A stretch of 64,000 nt of DNA from Propionicimonas sp. (GCF_029975155.1 NZ_JARKPQ010000210.1:1-64000), one strand, 5' to 3'. Shown: positions 1 through 9,871, numbered from the stretch's first letter. The notes: generated by a model from the letters alone, not told the origin. Numbers and translations: made by a program.

Positions 1-118
1 GGCAACTTTCGGCAGCTTCTGTTGGGCGACGCCAGAGCCGAGGGCCGGGGGCCCGGGGGCGGTGGCCGGGCGACGCCAGAGCCGGGGGGCCGGGGCGGGG
101 CTGGCGCGGCGGGGCGGG
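1..118. other. Low-complexity intergenic edge with a 17-bp direct repeat
   Basis: No gene is seen here. The first 21 bases resemble one arm of the GCTGCCGAA hairpin at 47078-47135. A 17-bp word, GGGCGACGCCAGAGCCG, occurs at 24-40 and again at 68-84, a period of 44 bp. The rest is G-rich low-complexity sequence downstream of the minus-strand TetR gene. Confidence 0.5.
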
Positions 119-769
119 TCAGGCCTGGGTGGCGGCGGGCAGGGACAGGCGGGCGGCGATGCCGGCGATCAGCGCCTCGACGGCCCACTCGAAGGATGCC
201 TCCGGGAGCTGGACGACCTCGGCGCTGACGGCGTAGTTCAGCGGCTGGGCGTCCGGGTCGAGCCGGGCCTGGCGGTCGGCGGCGGTGTAGCGTCCGGCGG
301 TGTCCAGGCGCTGCTGTTCCTCGATGACGTAGCCGCTCACGAGGACGTTCACGGCGAGCAGGGCGCGCTGGGCGTCGACGGGGGAGAATCCCTCCGCCAC
401 CAGCGCGGCCAGGGGGACCTCGGTCGCGCGCAGCGCCTCGTCGTCGGTGAGGAAGGTGCCGGACACCACGCGCGCGCCGTCCCGGTACTCCAGCAGCAGG
501 CCGCGCCACCGGTGCGCCAGCTCCCGCAGCAGGGTGCTCCATGGCATGCCGGCCGCGTCGGCGGCGCCGGCCACCATGCGCCGGACGATCCGCGTCGCCA
601 TCTCGTCGCGAAGCGCGGCCATGTCCTTCAGGTGGTAGTACAGCGCACCGGCCTGCACGCCCAGGCGACCGGCGAGCGCGCGGGCGGTGATCGCGTCGAG
701 ACCGCCCTCCGCCAGGAGGTCGAAGGCCGCGTCGATGATCGCGTCCCGGCTGAGGACGGCCCTGGGCAT
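119..769 (-). CDS. TetR-family transcriptional regulator
   Basis: A 216-residue cytoplasmic DNA-binding repressor. The N-terminal TetR helix-turn-helix spans about residues 8-55 (SRDAIIDAAFDLLAEGG, then TARALAGRLGVQAGALYYHL). The rest is a helical ligand-binding and dimerisation domain resembling the TetR_C class that starts after YYHLKDMAALRDEM. It is divergent from the quinone-oxidoreductase-like gene at 859. The 89-bp gap between them holds two palindromes, TTGAAC-N3-GTTCAA and a near copy, which are the natural operators for this protein. Autorepression plus repression of the reductase is inferred from this layout. The ligand is unknown. Start: ATG at 769, followed by a typical PRAVLSRDAI beginning. 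Confidence 0.9.
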   Translation of the reverse strand: MPRAVLSRDAIIDAAFDLLAEGGLDAITARALAGRLGVQAGALYYHLKDMAALRDEMATRIVRRMVAGAADAAGMPWSTLLRELAHRWRGLLLEYRDGARVVSGTFLTDDEALRATEVPLAALVAEGFSPVDAQRALLAVNVLVSGYVIEEQQRLDTAGRYTAADRQARLDPDAQPLNYAVSAEVVQLPEASFEWAVEALIAGIAARLSLPAATQA

Positions 770-787
770 CGGTGCTCCTGCGAGGTC

Positions 788-793
788 TTGACA
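788..793 (+). promoter_or_regulatory. Candidate -35 box upstream of the oxidoreductase gene
   Basis: A perfect TTGACA hexamer lies directly beside the first operator palindrome at 796. No strong -10 box stands 17 bp downstream; the nearest AT-rich hexamer, AACGAT at 812-817, is weak. Repressor bound at 796-810 would occlude such a promoter. Confidence 0.35.
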
Positions 794-795
794 GT

Positions 796-810
796 TTGAA
801 CCCTGTTCAA
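796..810. promoter_or_regulatory. Operator palindrome 1 for the TetR regulator
   Basis: Perfect inverted repeat TTGAAC-CCT-GTTCAA between divergent genes. Six-base half-sites with a three-base centre fit a TetR dimer. Its partner lies at 832-846. Confidence 0.7.
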
Positions 811-831
811 CAACGATAGCAGGAGGTAGGT

Positions 832-846
832 TTGAACAGTGTTCAG
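832..846. promoter_or_regulatory. Operator palindrome 2 for the TetR regulator
   Basis: Second copy, TTGAAC-AGT-GTTCAG, with one mismatch. The two centres are 36 bp apart. The copy lies just before the ATG at 859, so a bound repressor would block transcription or early elongation. A TTG codon at 832 is preceded by AGGAGG, but using it would place the operator inside the gene. Confidence 0.65.
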
Positions 847-858
847 AAAGGTCTTGAG

Positions 859-1806
859 ATGAAGGCTGCCGTCGTCACCGATGTCACCTCCGCACCCCGG
901 TGCGCCGACTTCCCGGAGCCCTCCCCGCGGGACGGCTTCGTCCAGGTCCAGATGCTCGCCGCGGGCGTCCACCAGGTCGTGCGGTCGATCGCGGCCGGCG
1001 CGCACTACTCCTCCGGCGACGAGCTGCCCTTCGTCGCCGGGGTCGACGGGGTGGGCCTGATCGAGGGACGGCGGGTCTACACCGGCGGCTGTCCGGACCC
1101 ACTCGGCACCATCGCGGAACGCACCCTGGTGCCGGCGGGCTTCGCCGTCCCGGTGCCGGACGTCCTGCCGACCGACCTCGCCGCGGCCGTCGTCAACCCG
1201 GCGATGTCGTCGTGGCTGCCGCTGGTCTCGCGCGGGCTCCGCCCCGGCGGGACGGTGCTGGTGCTCGGCGCGACCGGCACGGCCGGGCAGCTCGCCGTCC
1301 AGGTGGCTCTCCACCTCGGAGCCGGACGGGTGCTCGCCGCGGGCCGCAACGCCGCCGTCCTCGCCCGGCTCGCCGCCGATCCGCGGGTCTCGGCGGTGTC
1401 GCTCTCCGGGCCGCGGGAGGAGGCCGTCGCGGCGATCGCGGCGTCCGGTGGCCCGGACATCGTGCTCGACTACCTCTGGGGACCGGTGGCCGAACTCGCG
1501 CTGGACGGCCTGCGCTCCCGCAGCCTGGTCGACGGCGGCTCGGCCGTCCAGTACGTGCAGATCGGGGCACTGGCCGGACGGACGGCTGCCCTCGACGCGG
1601 CGATCCTCCGCGCCCGGGACATCACGATCTCCGGATCGGGCGCCGGCAGCATCGACCGGGCGCTGCTCTTCACGGAGCTACCGAAACTGCTGGACGCCGC
1701 CGCGTCCGGCGAGCTCACCGTGGAGGTGCGCGTCGCGCCGCTCGCCGATGTCGCCGAGGCCTGGACCTCGGCGGCGCCGGGCCGGCTCGTGATCTCGATG
1801 GTCTGA
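859..1806 (+). CDS. Zinc-independent quinone oxidoreductase / alcohol dehydrogenase-like (MDR) protein
   Basis: A 315-residue medium-chain dehydrogenase/reductase of the QOR type, a cytoplasmic NADPH-dependent reductase of quinones or enones. Residues 1-110 form the GroES-like fold. The Rossmann motif VLVLGATGTAGQLAVQVA lies near residues 131-150, and the catalytic-zinc cysteines and histidine are absent. The substrate cannot be read from sequence. I chose ATG 859 because MKAAVV is the usual QOR beginning and AAAGG sits 7 bases upstream; a TTG at 832 would add nine residues. It is controlled by the divergent TetR repressor through two palindromes, a typical arrangement for an electrophile- or drug-inducible reductase. 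Confidence 0.85.
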   Translation: MKAAVVTDVTSAPRCADFPEPSPRDGFVQVQMLAAGVHQVVRSIAAGAHYSSGDELPFVAGVDGVGLIEGRRVYTGGCPDPLGTIAERTLVPAGFAVPVPDVLPTDLAAAVVNPAMSSWLPLVSRGLRPGGTVLVLGATGTAGQLAVQVALHLGAGRVLAAGRNAAVLARLAADPRVSAVSLSGPREEAVAAIAASGGPDIVLDYLWGPVAELALDGLRSRSLVDGGSAVQYVQIGALAGRTAALDAAILRARDITISGSGAGSIDRALLFTELPKLLDAAASGELTVEVRVAPLADVAEAWTSAAPGRLVISMV

Positions 1807-1920
1807 GATCTCCCTCCGTGGACGGGGCCCCGCGGATTCGTCCCGCGCCCGCCTGCGGGGGGCTAGCCTGAGCCCGGAGCGGCCGCCACCGTGGGCGGCT
1901 GCGGACTGAGCGAGGCTGAT

Positions 1921-3675
1921 GTGTCCGACAGGCTGACGCTTCGCCGGGTTCTGCTGGGCTGCGTGGTGCTCGTGGTCTGGGCCGGGCCCGTGGCGGCTTC
2001 CGGATGGGGCACGGTCGCGTCCGCGGCGCCGAGCGAGACCGCGGCCCCGGCGGAGGGGTCGGCTCCCGTCAGCACCGCCGGGCCGACGGACGAACCCGGC
2101 GGGCCGACCGACGAACCCACGGACGAGGAGGCGACGACCCCGCCGGAGCCGACCGACTCCGCGCCCGCTCCGCCAACGGCCACCGCGCCGGCGACCACGC
2201 CCGTCCCCACCGAAGCGCCCACCACCGCCACGTCGACGCCCACCGAGGAGGCGCCCACGGAGGACGGCAGGCTGGACGCCCAACCGCCCGTCCTGGGGCA
2301 GGACTACACGGCGCCGTTGACCTGGGTGACCGCGCTCGTCGTGCTGCTGGCCGGGCTGGCCGCCGGCCTGGTGCTGCGTCGCAGGACGATCCGGGAGGAG
2401 GCCGATCGGCCCGTCGTCCCGCCGGCGCGGCCCCCGATCGGCGACGACCCCGCGGAGGCGGCCGGACGACTGGCGGCGCTGGAAGCGATCGGGGAGGCCA
2501 TGATCGACGCCGGCTACTCCGTGACCGCGGTACGGCAGTCGCTGGAGGAGGTCGCGGCCACCAACGGCTACCCCGACACCGAGGTCGTCGTGTTCCCGAC
2601 CGCGCTGTTCGTGTCGGCGCGAGGCCTCGGCGAGGTGCGGACCGGCGCGGTCTCCAGCGGACGTCGCGACCTCCTCCTGGCACAGGCGGACGCCCTCGAC
2701 GACGTGATCGAGGACGCCCGCACCGCTCCCATCGCCTCCACCGCGATCATCCGGCGGATCGAGGAGATCCGCGGGATGCCCGAGCCGTACAGCCTCGGCC
2801 AGAGGGTCCTCGCGTACGCCGGTGCCTCCGCCGGGATCTCCGTCCTGCTCGGCGCCTCCTGGGGCGGACTGGCGATCGCGGCGGTGCTGGGGGCGTTCGT
2901 GGGCTGGGCGCAGATTCGCGGCGACGCGGTCGAGCAGCGGTACCGGGCGCTGGTGACCGTCACCTGTTCGTTCGCCGTGGCCACCGTCGTGTTCACCGTG
3001 GCCACCATCGGGCTCGACCCCGGCGTGCTGCCGTCCCTGATCGCACCGCTGGTGATCTTCCTGCCCGGCGGCCTGCTCACCACGGGGGTGATCGAGTTGT
3101 CCACCGGGCACATGATGTCCGGCGCGGGACGGCTCGCCGCCGGGGTGATGCAGCTGGTGCTGCTCGCGGCCGGGGTCGTGGCGGCCGCCGCGCTCGTGGG
3201 CGTCCCCAGCCTGGAACTCACCGGGTCGGACCAGCCGATCGGGCCGCTGGGTCCGTGGGTGGCGGTGGCGGTGTTCGGCGTCGGCATCGTGATCCACCAG
3301 TGCGGACGCGCCGCGTCGATCGGCTGGACCCTGCTGGTGCTGTACGTCGCCTACGGCGCGCAGGTGCTCGGCGACATCTTCTTCGGAGGAGTGCTCTCGG
3401 CGTTCGTCGGTGCGCTGGCGATGACGCCGGTGGCCGCGGTGGTCGCCCGGCAGCGGTCGGGGCCGGCGGCCTTCGTCAGCTTCCTGCCCGCGTTCTGGCT
3501 GCTGGTTCCCGGCTCGCTGGGCCTGGTCGGGGTCGCCACCATCCTCGACGGCAACTCGGCCGGCCTGAACACCCTGCTGACCACGGCGTCCACCATGGTC
3601 GCGATCGCGCTCGGCACACTCGCCGGTTCGGCGGTGAGCACCCGGCTCACCCCGTTCCACCGTTCGCTGATCTGA
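1921..3675 (+). CDS. ThrE-family threonine/serine exporter
   Basis: A 584-residue inner-membrane protein. After an N-terminal hydrophobic segment comes a long Pro/Thr/Glu-rich stretch (about residues 35-125), then one membrane segment. Next is the soluble ThrE domain (DUF1212; AARLAALEAIGEAMIDAGY onward), and last a block of about ten membrane helices (ThrE_2/DUF3815). Corynebacterium ThrE, which exports L-threonine and L-serine by proton motive force, has about 490 residues; the extra length here is the low-complexity N-terminus. GTG 1921 is preferred because GAGCGAGG lies 6 bases upstream; a GTG at 1891 is in frame but has no ribosome site. It is monocistronic, with palindrome 3684-3719 just after it. 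Confidence 0.85.
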   Translation: MSDRLTLRRVLLGCVVLVVWAGPVAASGWGTVASAAPSETAAPAEGSAPVSTAGPTDEPGGPTDEPTDEEATTPPEPTDSAPAPPTATAPATTPVPTEAPTTATSTPTEEAPTEDGRLDAQPPVLGQDYTAPLTWVTALVVLLAGLAAGLVLRRRTIREEADRPVVPPARPPIGDDPAEAAGRLAALEAIGEAMIDAGYSVTAVRQSLEEVAATNGYPDTEVVVFPTALFVSARGLGEVRTGAVSSGRRDLLLAQADALDDVIEDARTAPIASTAIIRRIEEIRGMPEPYSLGQRVLAYAGASAGISVLLGASWGGLAIAAVLGAFVGWAQIRGDAVEQRYRALVTVTCSFAVATVVFTVATIGLDPGVLPSLIAPLVIFLPGGLLTTGVIELSTGHMMSGAGRLAAGVMQLVLLAAGVVAAAALVGVPSLELTGSDQPIGPLGPWVAVAVFGVGIVIHQCGRAASIGWTLLVLYVAYGAQVLGDIFFGGVLSAFVGALAMTPVAAVVARQRSGPAAFVSFLPAFWLLVPGSLGLVGVATILDGNSAGLNTLLTTASTMVAIALGTLAGSAVSTRLTPFHRSLI

Positions 3676-3683
3676 CCTTGGGT

Positions 3684-3719
3684 GTGAGTTCGTCCACCAA
3701 TGACGGTGGACGAACTCAC
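3684..3719. terminator. Perfect 15-bp stem hairpin (family E), copy 1
   Basis: Stem GTGAGTTCGTCCACC and its exact complement, with loop AATGAC. It lies 8 bp after the ThrE gene and contains the stop codon (3716-3718) of the minus-strand AbiEi/DUF559 gene, so it can act as a bidirectional terminator. No T-run follows. The same core, with the loop in the same orientation, recurs at 4752-4787 on the other side of that gene. Confidence 0.7.
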
Positions 3720-4633
3720 GGCCAAGGACGACCGGAGCACTGGGGGCAGTCGTGAGGTGCGCCGCGCCAGCCCTGCCGGCGCAGGACCGGCGCCACCCGC
3801 CGCGCGACCGCGCAGGGACGCTCGACGGTGTCGCCCCAGCCGAACCGGAGCGTCGCCAGACCGGCTTCGGTGTGGCGGTTGTCCCTCGTGTGGTCGCGGA
3901 AGCGCGCCGGGCCGTCGTGCCAGGTGCGCCCGTCGAGTTCGACGACGGTGGAGTACTGCTCGTACCAGGCATCGGTCGCGTACGGCCCGGCCGGGCTCTC
4001 CTGCCGGAGCGCTCGCGGTAGCCCGTGCGCCCGCTCGACGTCGTGGAGGTAGTGCCGCTCCAGCGGTGAGCGGATGCCGTCGCCAACGTCCGCGAGCAGT
4101 TCGGTGAGCAGGCGCCGGCGAGGATGGCGGGGAAGCGCGGCCAGGGCTGAGCGGAGGCTGTCCGGGTGCACACCGCGGCGTCCCACGGCCTCGGCGAGGA
4201 GGGTGACCAGTGCGTCCGTCCGCTGGACGGCGGCCAGATCCAGCACGGTGCGCTCGATGGTGGTCCGGGGAGGACGGCCCCACGGCTGCCGCGCGCCGCG
4301 CCGGAACACCCACGGCTCCCGGTCGCGCACCTGTCGGTCGGGCGGCACCCAGACGGCGATGCCGTCCGGTGCGGGCATCATTCGGTGCAGGTGCGCCGCG
4401 GCCGCCAACCCCACGCAGGAGCCAGGCCCGCCCAGCAGCACCCCTGCCCAGCATCGTCCGATCCAGGTCGGTTCGGATCGCAGCGAGTAGATGCCGGACG
4501 CGAGCTGCCGCCACTCGCCCTGGATGAGCCGGCTGACCACGCGGTCGGTCAACCCGGCAGCGAGCACCTGGTCCCGGGAGAGCACCCAACCCTGTGCCTC
4601 GGCGAGCCGGACGAGGCCCGGCGGGACCTTCAT
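3716..4633 (-). CDS. AbiEi-like winged-helix / DUF559 (PD-(D/E)XK-like) protein
   Basis: A 305-residue protein. Residues 1-60 (RDQVLAAGLTDRVVSRLIQG, then LASGIYSL) resemble the winged-helix AbiEi antitoxin-type domain. The middle contains the typical RTTIERTVLDLAA motif. The C-terminus (about residue 220 on) has VVELDGRTWHD and a trailing LRFGW, matching DUF559, a Vsr-like endonuclease fold. Many actinobacteria carry such genes as orphans without an AbiEii toxin, and none is seen next to this one. ATG 4633 gives the usual MKVPPGLVRLAEAQG start; a GTG 12 bp upstream is also possible. The gene is bracketed by two copies of one palindrome, which suggests a mobile or cassette-like unit. The biochemical role is unproven. 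Confidence 0.75.
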   Translation of the reverse strand: MKVPPGLVRLAEAQGWVLSRDQVLAAGLTDRVVSRLIQGEWRQLASGIYSLRSEPTWIGRCWAGVLLGGPGSCVGLAAAAHLHRMMPAPDGIAVWVPPDRQVRDREPWVFRRGARQPWGRPPRTTIERTVLDLAAVQRTDALVTLLAEAVGRRGVHPDSLRSALAALPRHPRRRLLTELLADVGDGIRSPLERHYLHDVERAHGLPRALRQESPAGPYATDAWYEQYSTVVELDGRTWHDGPARFRDHTRDNRHTEAGLATLRFGWGDTVERPCAVARRVAPVLRRQGWRGAPHDCPQCSGRPWP

Positions 4634-4751
4634 CCGTGGGATCACGCCTCTCACTATCGGCAACAGCGCTCCCGGACGGTCAGGCCACTGGCCTGCCTGT
4701 GGACAAGCGCGCCCGACCGTCGCGCCTGTGGACGACCGGATGCCGCTGACT

Positions 4752-4787
4752 GTGACTTCTTCCACCAATGACGGTGGATGAACTCAC
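4752..4787. repeat. Family E hairpin, copy 2
   Basis: Imperfect copy of 3684-3719: the core TCCACC-AATGAC-GGTGGA is identical, with two mismatches in the outer stem. It lies upstream of the AbiEi/DUF559 gene and in front of the AraC gene. The apparent ATG at 4768 lies in its loop and is not a credible start. Confidence 0.7.
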
Positions 4788-4836
4788 ACCCTCCGGCGTC
4801 TGGGCGACCGGCCGGTGCCGTGGCAGCATTGCGCGG

Positions 4837-5286
4837 GTGACCAGCCGATCCGCGGAGGCCCAGCGCCTGGACGATCTCGCGCGGCTGCGGCGCGTCCGGG
4901 ACCGGATCGACCGCGAGTACGCGCAGCCACTGGACGTGGAGGCGCTCGCGCGCGGCGCGAACATGTCCGCCGGGCACCTCAGCCGGCAGTTCCGGCAGGC
5001 CTACGGAGAGTCGCCCTACTCCTACCTGATGACCCGGCGGATCGAGCGGGCCATGGCGCTGCTGCGGCGCGGCGACCTGAGCGTCACCGAGGCCTGCTTC
5101 GCCGTGGGCTGCGCCTCGCTGGGCACGTTCAGCACCCGATTCACCGAGCTGGTCGGCATGTCGCCGAGCCGGTACCGCGCCCTGGCGGCCAACACGTCCG
5201 CGGAACTCCCGGCCTGCGTGGCGAAGACCGTGACCAGACCGGTCAGGAATCAAGAAGCGCCGGCGCTCCCCCCGCACGTAGCGTGA
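4837..5286 (+). CDS. AraC-family transcriptional regulator (short, HTH only)
   Basis: A 149-residue protein consisting almost only of the AraC/XylS double helix-turn-helix (about residues 18-115: LDVEALARGANMSAGHLSRQ, then FSTRFTELVGMSPSRYR). It has no N-terminal cupin or other sensor domain. GTG 4837 is chosen because an earlier ATG (4768) lies in the hairpin loop. It ends 5 bp before the VOC-protein gene and is followed by a UvrA-like ATPase gene. The same trio order is familiar in actinobacteria, so it probably controls this operon in the manner of small MarA/SoxS-like regulators. The signal is unknown. Confidence 0.85.
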   Translation: MTSRSAEAQRLDDLARLRRVRDRIDREYAQPLDVEALARGANMSAGHLSRQFRQAYGESPYSYLMTRRIERAMALLRRGDLSVTEACFAVGCASLGTFSTRFTELVGMSPSRYRALAANTSAELPACVAKTVTRPVRNQEAPALPPHVA

Positions 5287-5291
5287 GGCCC

Positions 5292-5702
5292 ATGGACATC
5301 ACCATTCACACCACACCCCTTCCGCACACCGATCCCGAGGCCTCGCTGGCGTTCTGGCGCGACACCATCGGCTTCGAGGTGCGCAGCGACGTCGGCACCG
5401 GCGCCATGCGCTGGATCACCGTCGGCCCCGTCGGCAAGCCCGACACCTGCATCCTGCTCGCGCCGCCGTTCGCCGACCCCGGGATCACCGAGGAGGAGCG
5501 CCGGGTCGTCACCGAGATGATGGCCAAGGGCACCTACGGCTGGATCATGCTCGCCACCCCCGACCTGGACGCCGTCTTCGAGAAGGTCCAGGCGGCGGAC
5601 GCCGAGGTCGTGCAGGAGCCGGTCGAGCAGCCCTACGGTGTGCGAGACTGCGCGTTCCGCGATCCCGCCGGGAACCTCGTCCGCATCCAGCAGCTGCGTT
5701 GA
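5292..5702 (+). CDS. VOC-superfamily (glyoxalase/bleomycin-resistance-like) protein
   Basis: A 136-residue protein with the paired beta-alpha-beta-beta-beta VOC fold: N-terminal half ASLAFWRDTIGFEVRSD, C-terminal half YGVRDCAFRDPAGNLVRIQQ. VOC proteins are either metal-dependent lyases/dioxygenases or drug-binding resistance proteins; the substrate is not evident here. It sits between the AraC gene (5-bp gap) and the UvrA-like gene (61-bp gap), so it is very likely co-transcribed with both. The start ATG 5292 is the only one that gives a complete first strand. Confidence 0.85.
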   Translation: MDITIHTTPLPHTDPEASLAFWRDTIGFEVRSDVGTGAMRWITVGPVGKPDTCILLAPPFADPGITEEERRVVTEMMAKGTYGWIMLATPDLDAVFEKVQAADAEVVQEPVEQPYGVRDCAFRDPAGNLVRIQQLR

Positions 5703-5763
5703 GCCGATGTGCCGACCGGGCTGGCGCGAGGCCCGCGCCGGCGCCCTGACCGAGAGGACCACC

Positions 5764-8109
<2,346 letters not shown>

Positions 8110-8122
8110 CTGCACCCAAGGT

Positions 8123-8140
8123 TTGTCAACTGGTTGACAA
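8123..8140. promoter_or_regulatory. MarR operator 1 (perfect palindrome) with overlapping -35
   Basis: TTGTCAAC-TG-GTTGACAA, a perfect 8-bp inverted repeat. It contains TTGACA (8134-8139), followed after 18 bp by TAACAT (8158-8163), a plausible promoter for the MarR gene at 8170. Repressor binding would cover the -35 box. Confidence 0.65.
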
Positions 8141-8146
8141 CTGGGG

Positions 8147-8162
8147 TGTCAACCAGTTAACA
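8147..8162. promoter_or_regulatory. MarR operator 2 (imperfect palindrome)
   Basis: TGTCAAC-CA-GTTAACA, one mismatch from a perfect repeat, centred about 23 bp (two helical turns) from operator 1 and overlapping the candidate -10. Two sites on the same helix face fit cooperative autorepression. Confidence 0.6.
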
Positions 8163-8169
8163 TTCCGGC

Positions 8170-8601
8170 ATGAGCGCACAGGTGACGGCGAGTCTGCACG
8201 AGTTGGTGTTCGCGATGGACGCCTACGCCGATCGACTCGTGACGAGGGAGTTCGGTACCGACCACAGCCACTTCGTCTTCCTGAGTCCGCTGCGCGAGGG
8301 CGCTCTGGACGTGACCAGGCTGGCGGAGCGGCTGAACCTGACGAAGGCCGCGGTCAGCAAGCGCGTCCCGGTGCTGGAGCAGGAGGGCTGGCTCGCGGCG
8401 TCGGCCGATCCCGCGCACGGCCGCCGGGTGCTGCTGGCGCTCACGCCCAAGGGCGAGGCGATGGTCGTCGGCGCGGGTGCGCGGCTCAACCACGAGTTCG
8501 GCGGGCTGCTGGCCGGGCTCTCGATCGACGCCACGGCCCTCGACCACCAGCTGCGGTCGCTGATCGCCGCGGTGCGCGGACTGGCGGGAAAGGAGTCGTG
8601 A
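8170..8601 (+). CDS. MarR-family transcriptional regulator
   Basis: A 143-residue winged-helix dimer. The recognition helix region is DVTRLAERLNLTKAAVSKRV (about residues 45-65), the wing contains the Asp-Pro...Gly-Arg-Arg motif (SADPAHGRRVLLALTPKG), and helical dimerisation ends flank it. It lies 7 bp after operator 2, so the transcript may have a very short leader. Its stop overlaps the ATG of the following membrane-protein gene by one base, so the two are translationally coupled and that protein is its likely target. The ligand is unknown; MarR proteins commonly sense phenolic compounds or oxidants. Confidence 0.9.
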   Translation: MSAQVTASLHELVFAMDAYADRLVTREFGTDHSHFVFLSPLREGALDVTRLAERLNLTKAAVSKRVPVLEQEGWLAASADPAHGRRVLLALTPKGEAMVVGAGARLNHEFGGLLAGLSIDATALDHQLRSLIAAVRGLAGKES

Positions 8602-9473
8602 TGACCCAGTTGGCTTCTCGTCCGTCCACCGCAAGGGTGCGCGGCGGCGTCCGTCCACGCTGGATGCTGCCGGCGACCCTGGTGATCGCCGCGCTCGTGC
8701 TCACCACCAGCCTGCTCGGCCTGTTCACCGCGTGGCCGTACGCGGCGGAGACGGCGAACTGGCAGCTGCAGGCGCGCGGACAGGATCTGGGCAACCTTCT
8801 CGCCGTGGTCGTCCTGCTCGGTGGGGGGACGACGGCCGCGCGCGGCTCACTGCGAGGCCTGCTGGTGTGGTCGGGCGCGCAGCTCTACCTCGCGTACGCG
8901 TTCGCGATCTACGCGCTGGCCGTCCACTTCGGTGCGTTGTTCCTGCCGTACGTGGCCGTGCTGGGTCTCTCGGTCTACGCGCTCGGCTTCGGGCTGCGCT
9001 GGTGGGAGGGCGGCGTCCGGATCGCGCCGCGTCCGCTCGCCGCGGAGACGGTCGTGCTCGCCGGCATCGCCGCCGTGTTCTGCCTGCTCTGGTTGGGGTT
9101 GATCGTGCCGGCACTGCTGGCCGGGACGGTGCCGTCTGAGCTGGTGGAGACGGGGCTGGTCGCGAACCCCGTCCATGTGCTCGACCTCGCGCTCGTGCTG
9201 CCCGGGATGCTGATCACCGCCGTCCTGGCGCGGCGGGGGAGCGCGGCGGCGCAGGTGCTCGTGGGCCCGTGGCTGGTTTTCGCCGTCCTGATGGCCGCGA
9301 GCATCCTGATCACGCTGGTGCTCAGTGGGGCTGCCGTCCCGGCCGCGGCGGTGGGGGCGCTGGCTGCGGTGGCGGCAGCGACGGGCTGGGTCGTGGTGCG
9401 GTCCGCGATCCCGGAGCGCGCGGCCCTGCGCGGGGTGCTGTCGCGATCTGGCCGCTCGACACCCGAAATGTGA
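8601..9473 (+). CDS. Multi-pass membrane protein of unknown function
   Basis: A 290-residue protein with about eight hydrophobic helices, the first near residues 22-45 (WMLPATLVIAALVLTTSLLG) and the last near 240-265. I recognise no transporter signature. Its start overlaps the MarR stop (ATGA at 8598-8601), so it is presumably regulated by that repressor; MarR partners are often efflux or detoxification membrane proteins, but nothing in the sequence shows this. The last ten residues and the stop codon are encoded inside a 72-bp repeat (9442-9513), so the C-terminus may have been replaced by repeat DNA. Confidence 0.75.
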   Translation: MTQLASRPSTARVRGGVRPRWMLPATLVIAALVLTTSLLGLFTAWPYAAETANWQLQARGQDLGNLLAVVVLLGGGTTAARGSLRGLLVWSGAQLYLAYAFAIYALAVHFGALFLPYVAVLGLSVYALGFGLRWWEGGVRIAPRPLAAETVVLAGIAAVFCLLWLGLIVPALLAGTVPSELVETGLVANPVHVLDLALVLPGMLITAVLARRGSAAAQVLVGPWLVFAVLMAASILITLVLSGAAVPAAAVGALAAVAAATGWVVVRSAIPERAALRGVLSRSGRSTPEM

Positions 9474-9513
9474 CCGTTGAGGCGATTGGGACGACATGAG
9501 TGGCCAGATCACG
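9442..9513. repeat. 72-bp element (family F), copy 1
   Basis: Inverted ends CGCGATCTGGCC and GGCCAGATCACG (11 of 12 complementary) separated by exactly 48 bp. It overlaps the last codons of the membrane-protein gene. Its spacer matches copies 2 and 3 best as the reverse complement (about 30 of 48 against copy 2). Confidence 0.6.
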
Positions 9514-9599
9514 TCACGGGTGCGGCCGGCCATAGCGAACGGGTGACGCACCCGTGCCCGATGCGGGCCACTCGGGGACGACCTCATCGATGACCGTGT

Positions 9600-9671
9600 C
9601 GTGATCTGGCCGTTCGGTGCGTCCCATCTGTCCCAACCGCCACACCGGGACTGTTGCGCGGCCGGATCACG
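9600..9671. repeat. 72-bp element (family F), copy 2
   Basis: Ends CGTGATCTGGCC and GGCCGGATCACG (11 of 12 complementary) with exactly 48 bp between. It lies 86 bp from copy 1, in the opposite orientation judged by the spacer. Confidence 0.6.
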
Positions 9672-9757
9672 ACAAGCGTGAGCCACGGATGCGCCGGCCG
9701 TGAGGTGGTGGCTTGCCACATACCGTCCTCCGGTTCAGCCCACCGTCCAACCGCTGG

Positions 9758-9799
9758 TCGAGCTTGTCGAGACCTCGCCAGGCATCTCGACAAGCTCGA
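9758..9799. repeat. Family A hairpin repeat
   Basis: TCGAGCTTGTCGAGA (9758-9772) and its exact reverse complement (9785-9799) with a 12-bp loop. Flanking CCGCTGG/CGG bases extend the stem. Single or paired copies of the same 15-mer occur at 11058, 33197 (one change) and 62499/62525, and a degenerate copy lies inside the gene at 29959. It probably terminates one or both convergent transcripts. Confidence 0.65.
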
Positions 9800-9871
9800 T
9801 GAGCGGTGGGGGCTGGATGGGCGGTGGGGGCTGGATGGGCAGCGGGGTGGGTAGGAACCGTCCCGGGGTGG

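Larger units (their letters stand above)
9474..9871. other. 398-bp intergenic region made of repeats
   Basis: No gene is seen. It holds the rest of family F copy 1, complete F copy 2 (9600-9671), a family A hairpin (9758-9799), and two tandem 14-bp units (GGGGGCTGGATGGG-type) near 9808-9842. The membrane-protein gene reads in from the left and the minus-strand iron-binding protein gene ends at its right edge, so it is a convergent 3' region. Confidence 0.7.

Noticed and set aside
3351-4589. 412-residue minus-strand frame spanning the ThrE 3' end and the AbiEi gene
   Set aside because: It is a frame-shifted shadow of the AbiEi/DUF559 gene; its C-terminal part is antisense to ThrE.
4768-4836. 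Upstream ATG extending the AraC protein to 172 residues
   Set aside because: The ATG is in the loop of a hairpin repeat and the added residues are repeat-coded; GTG 4837 gives a normal start.
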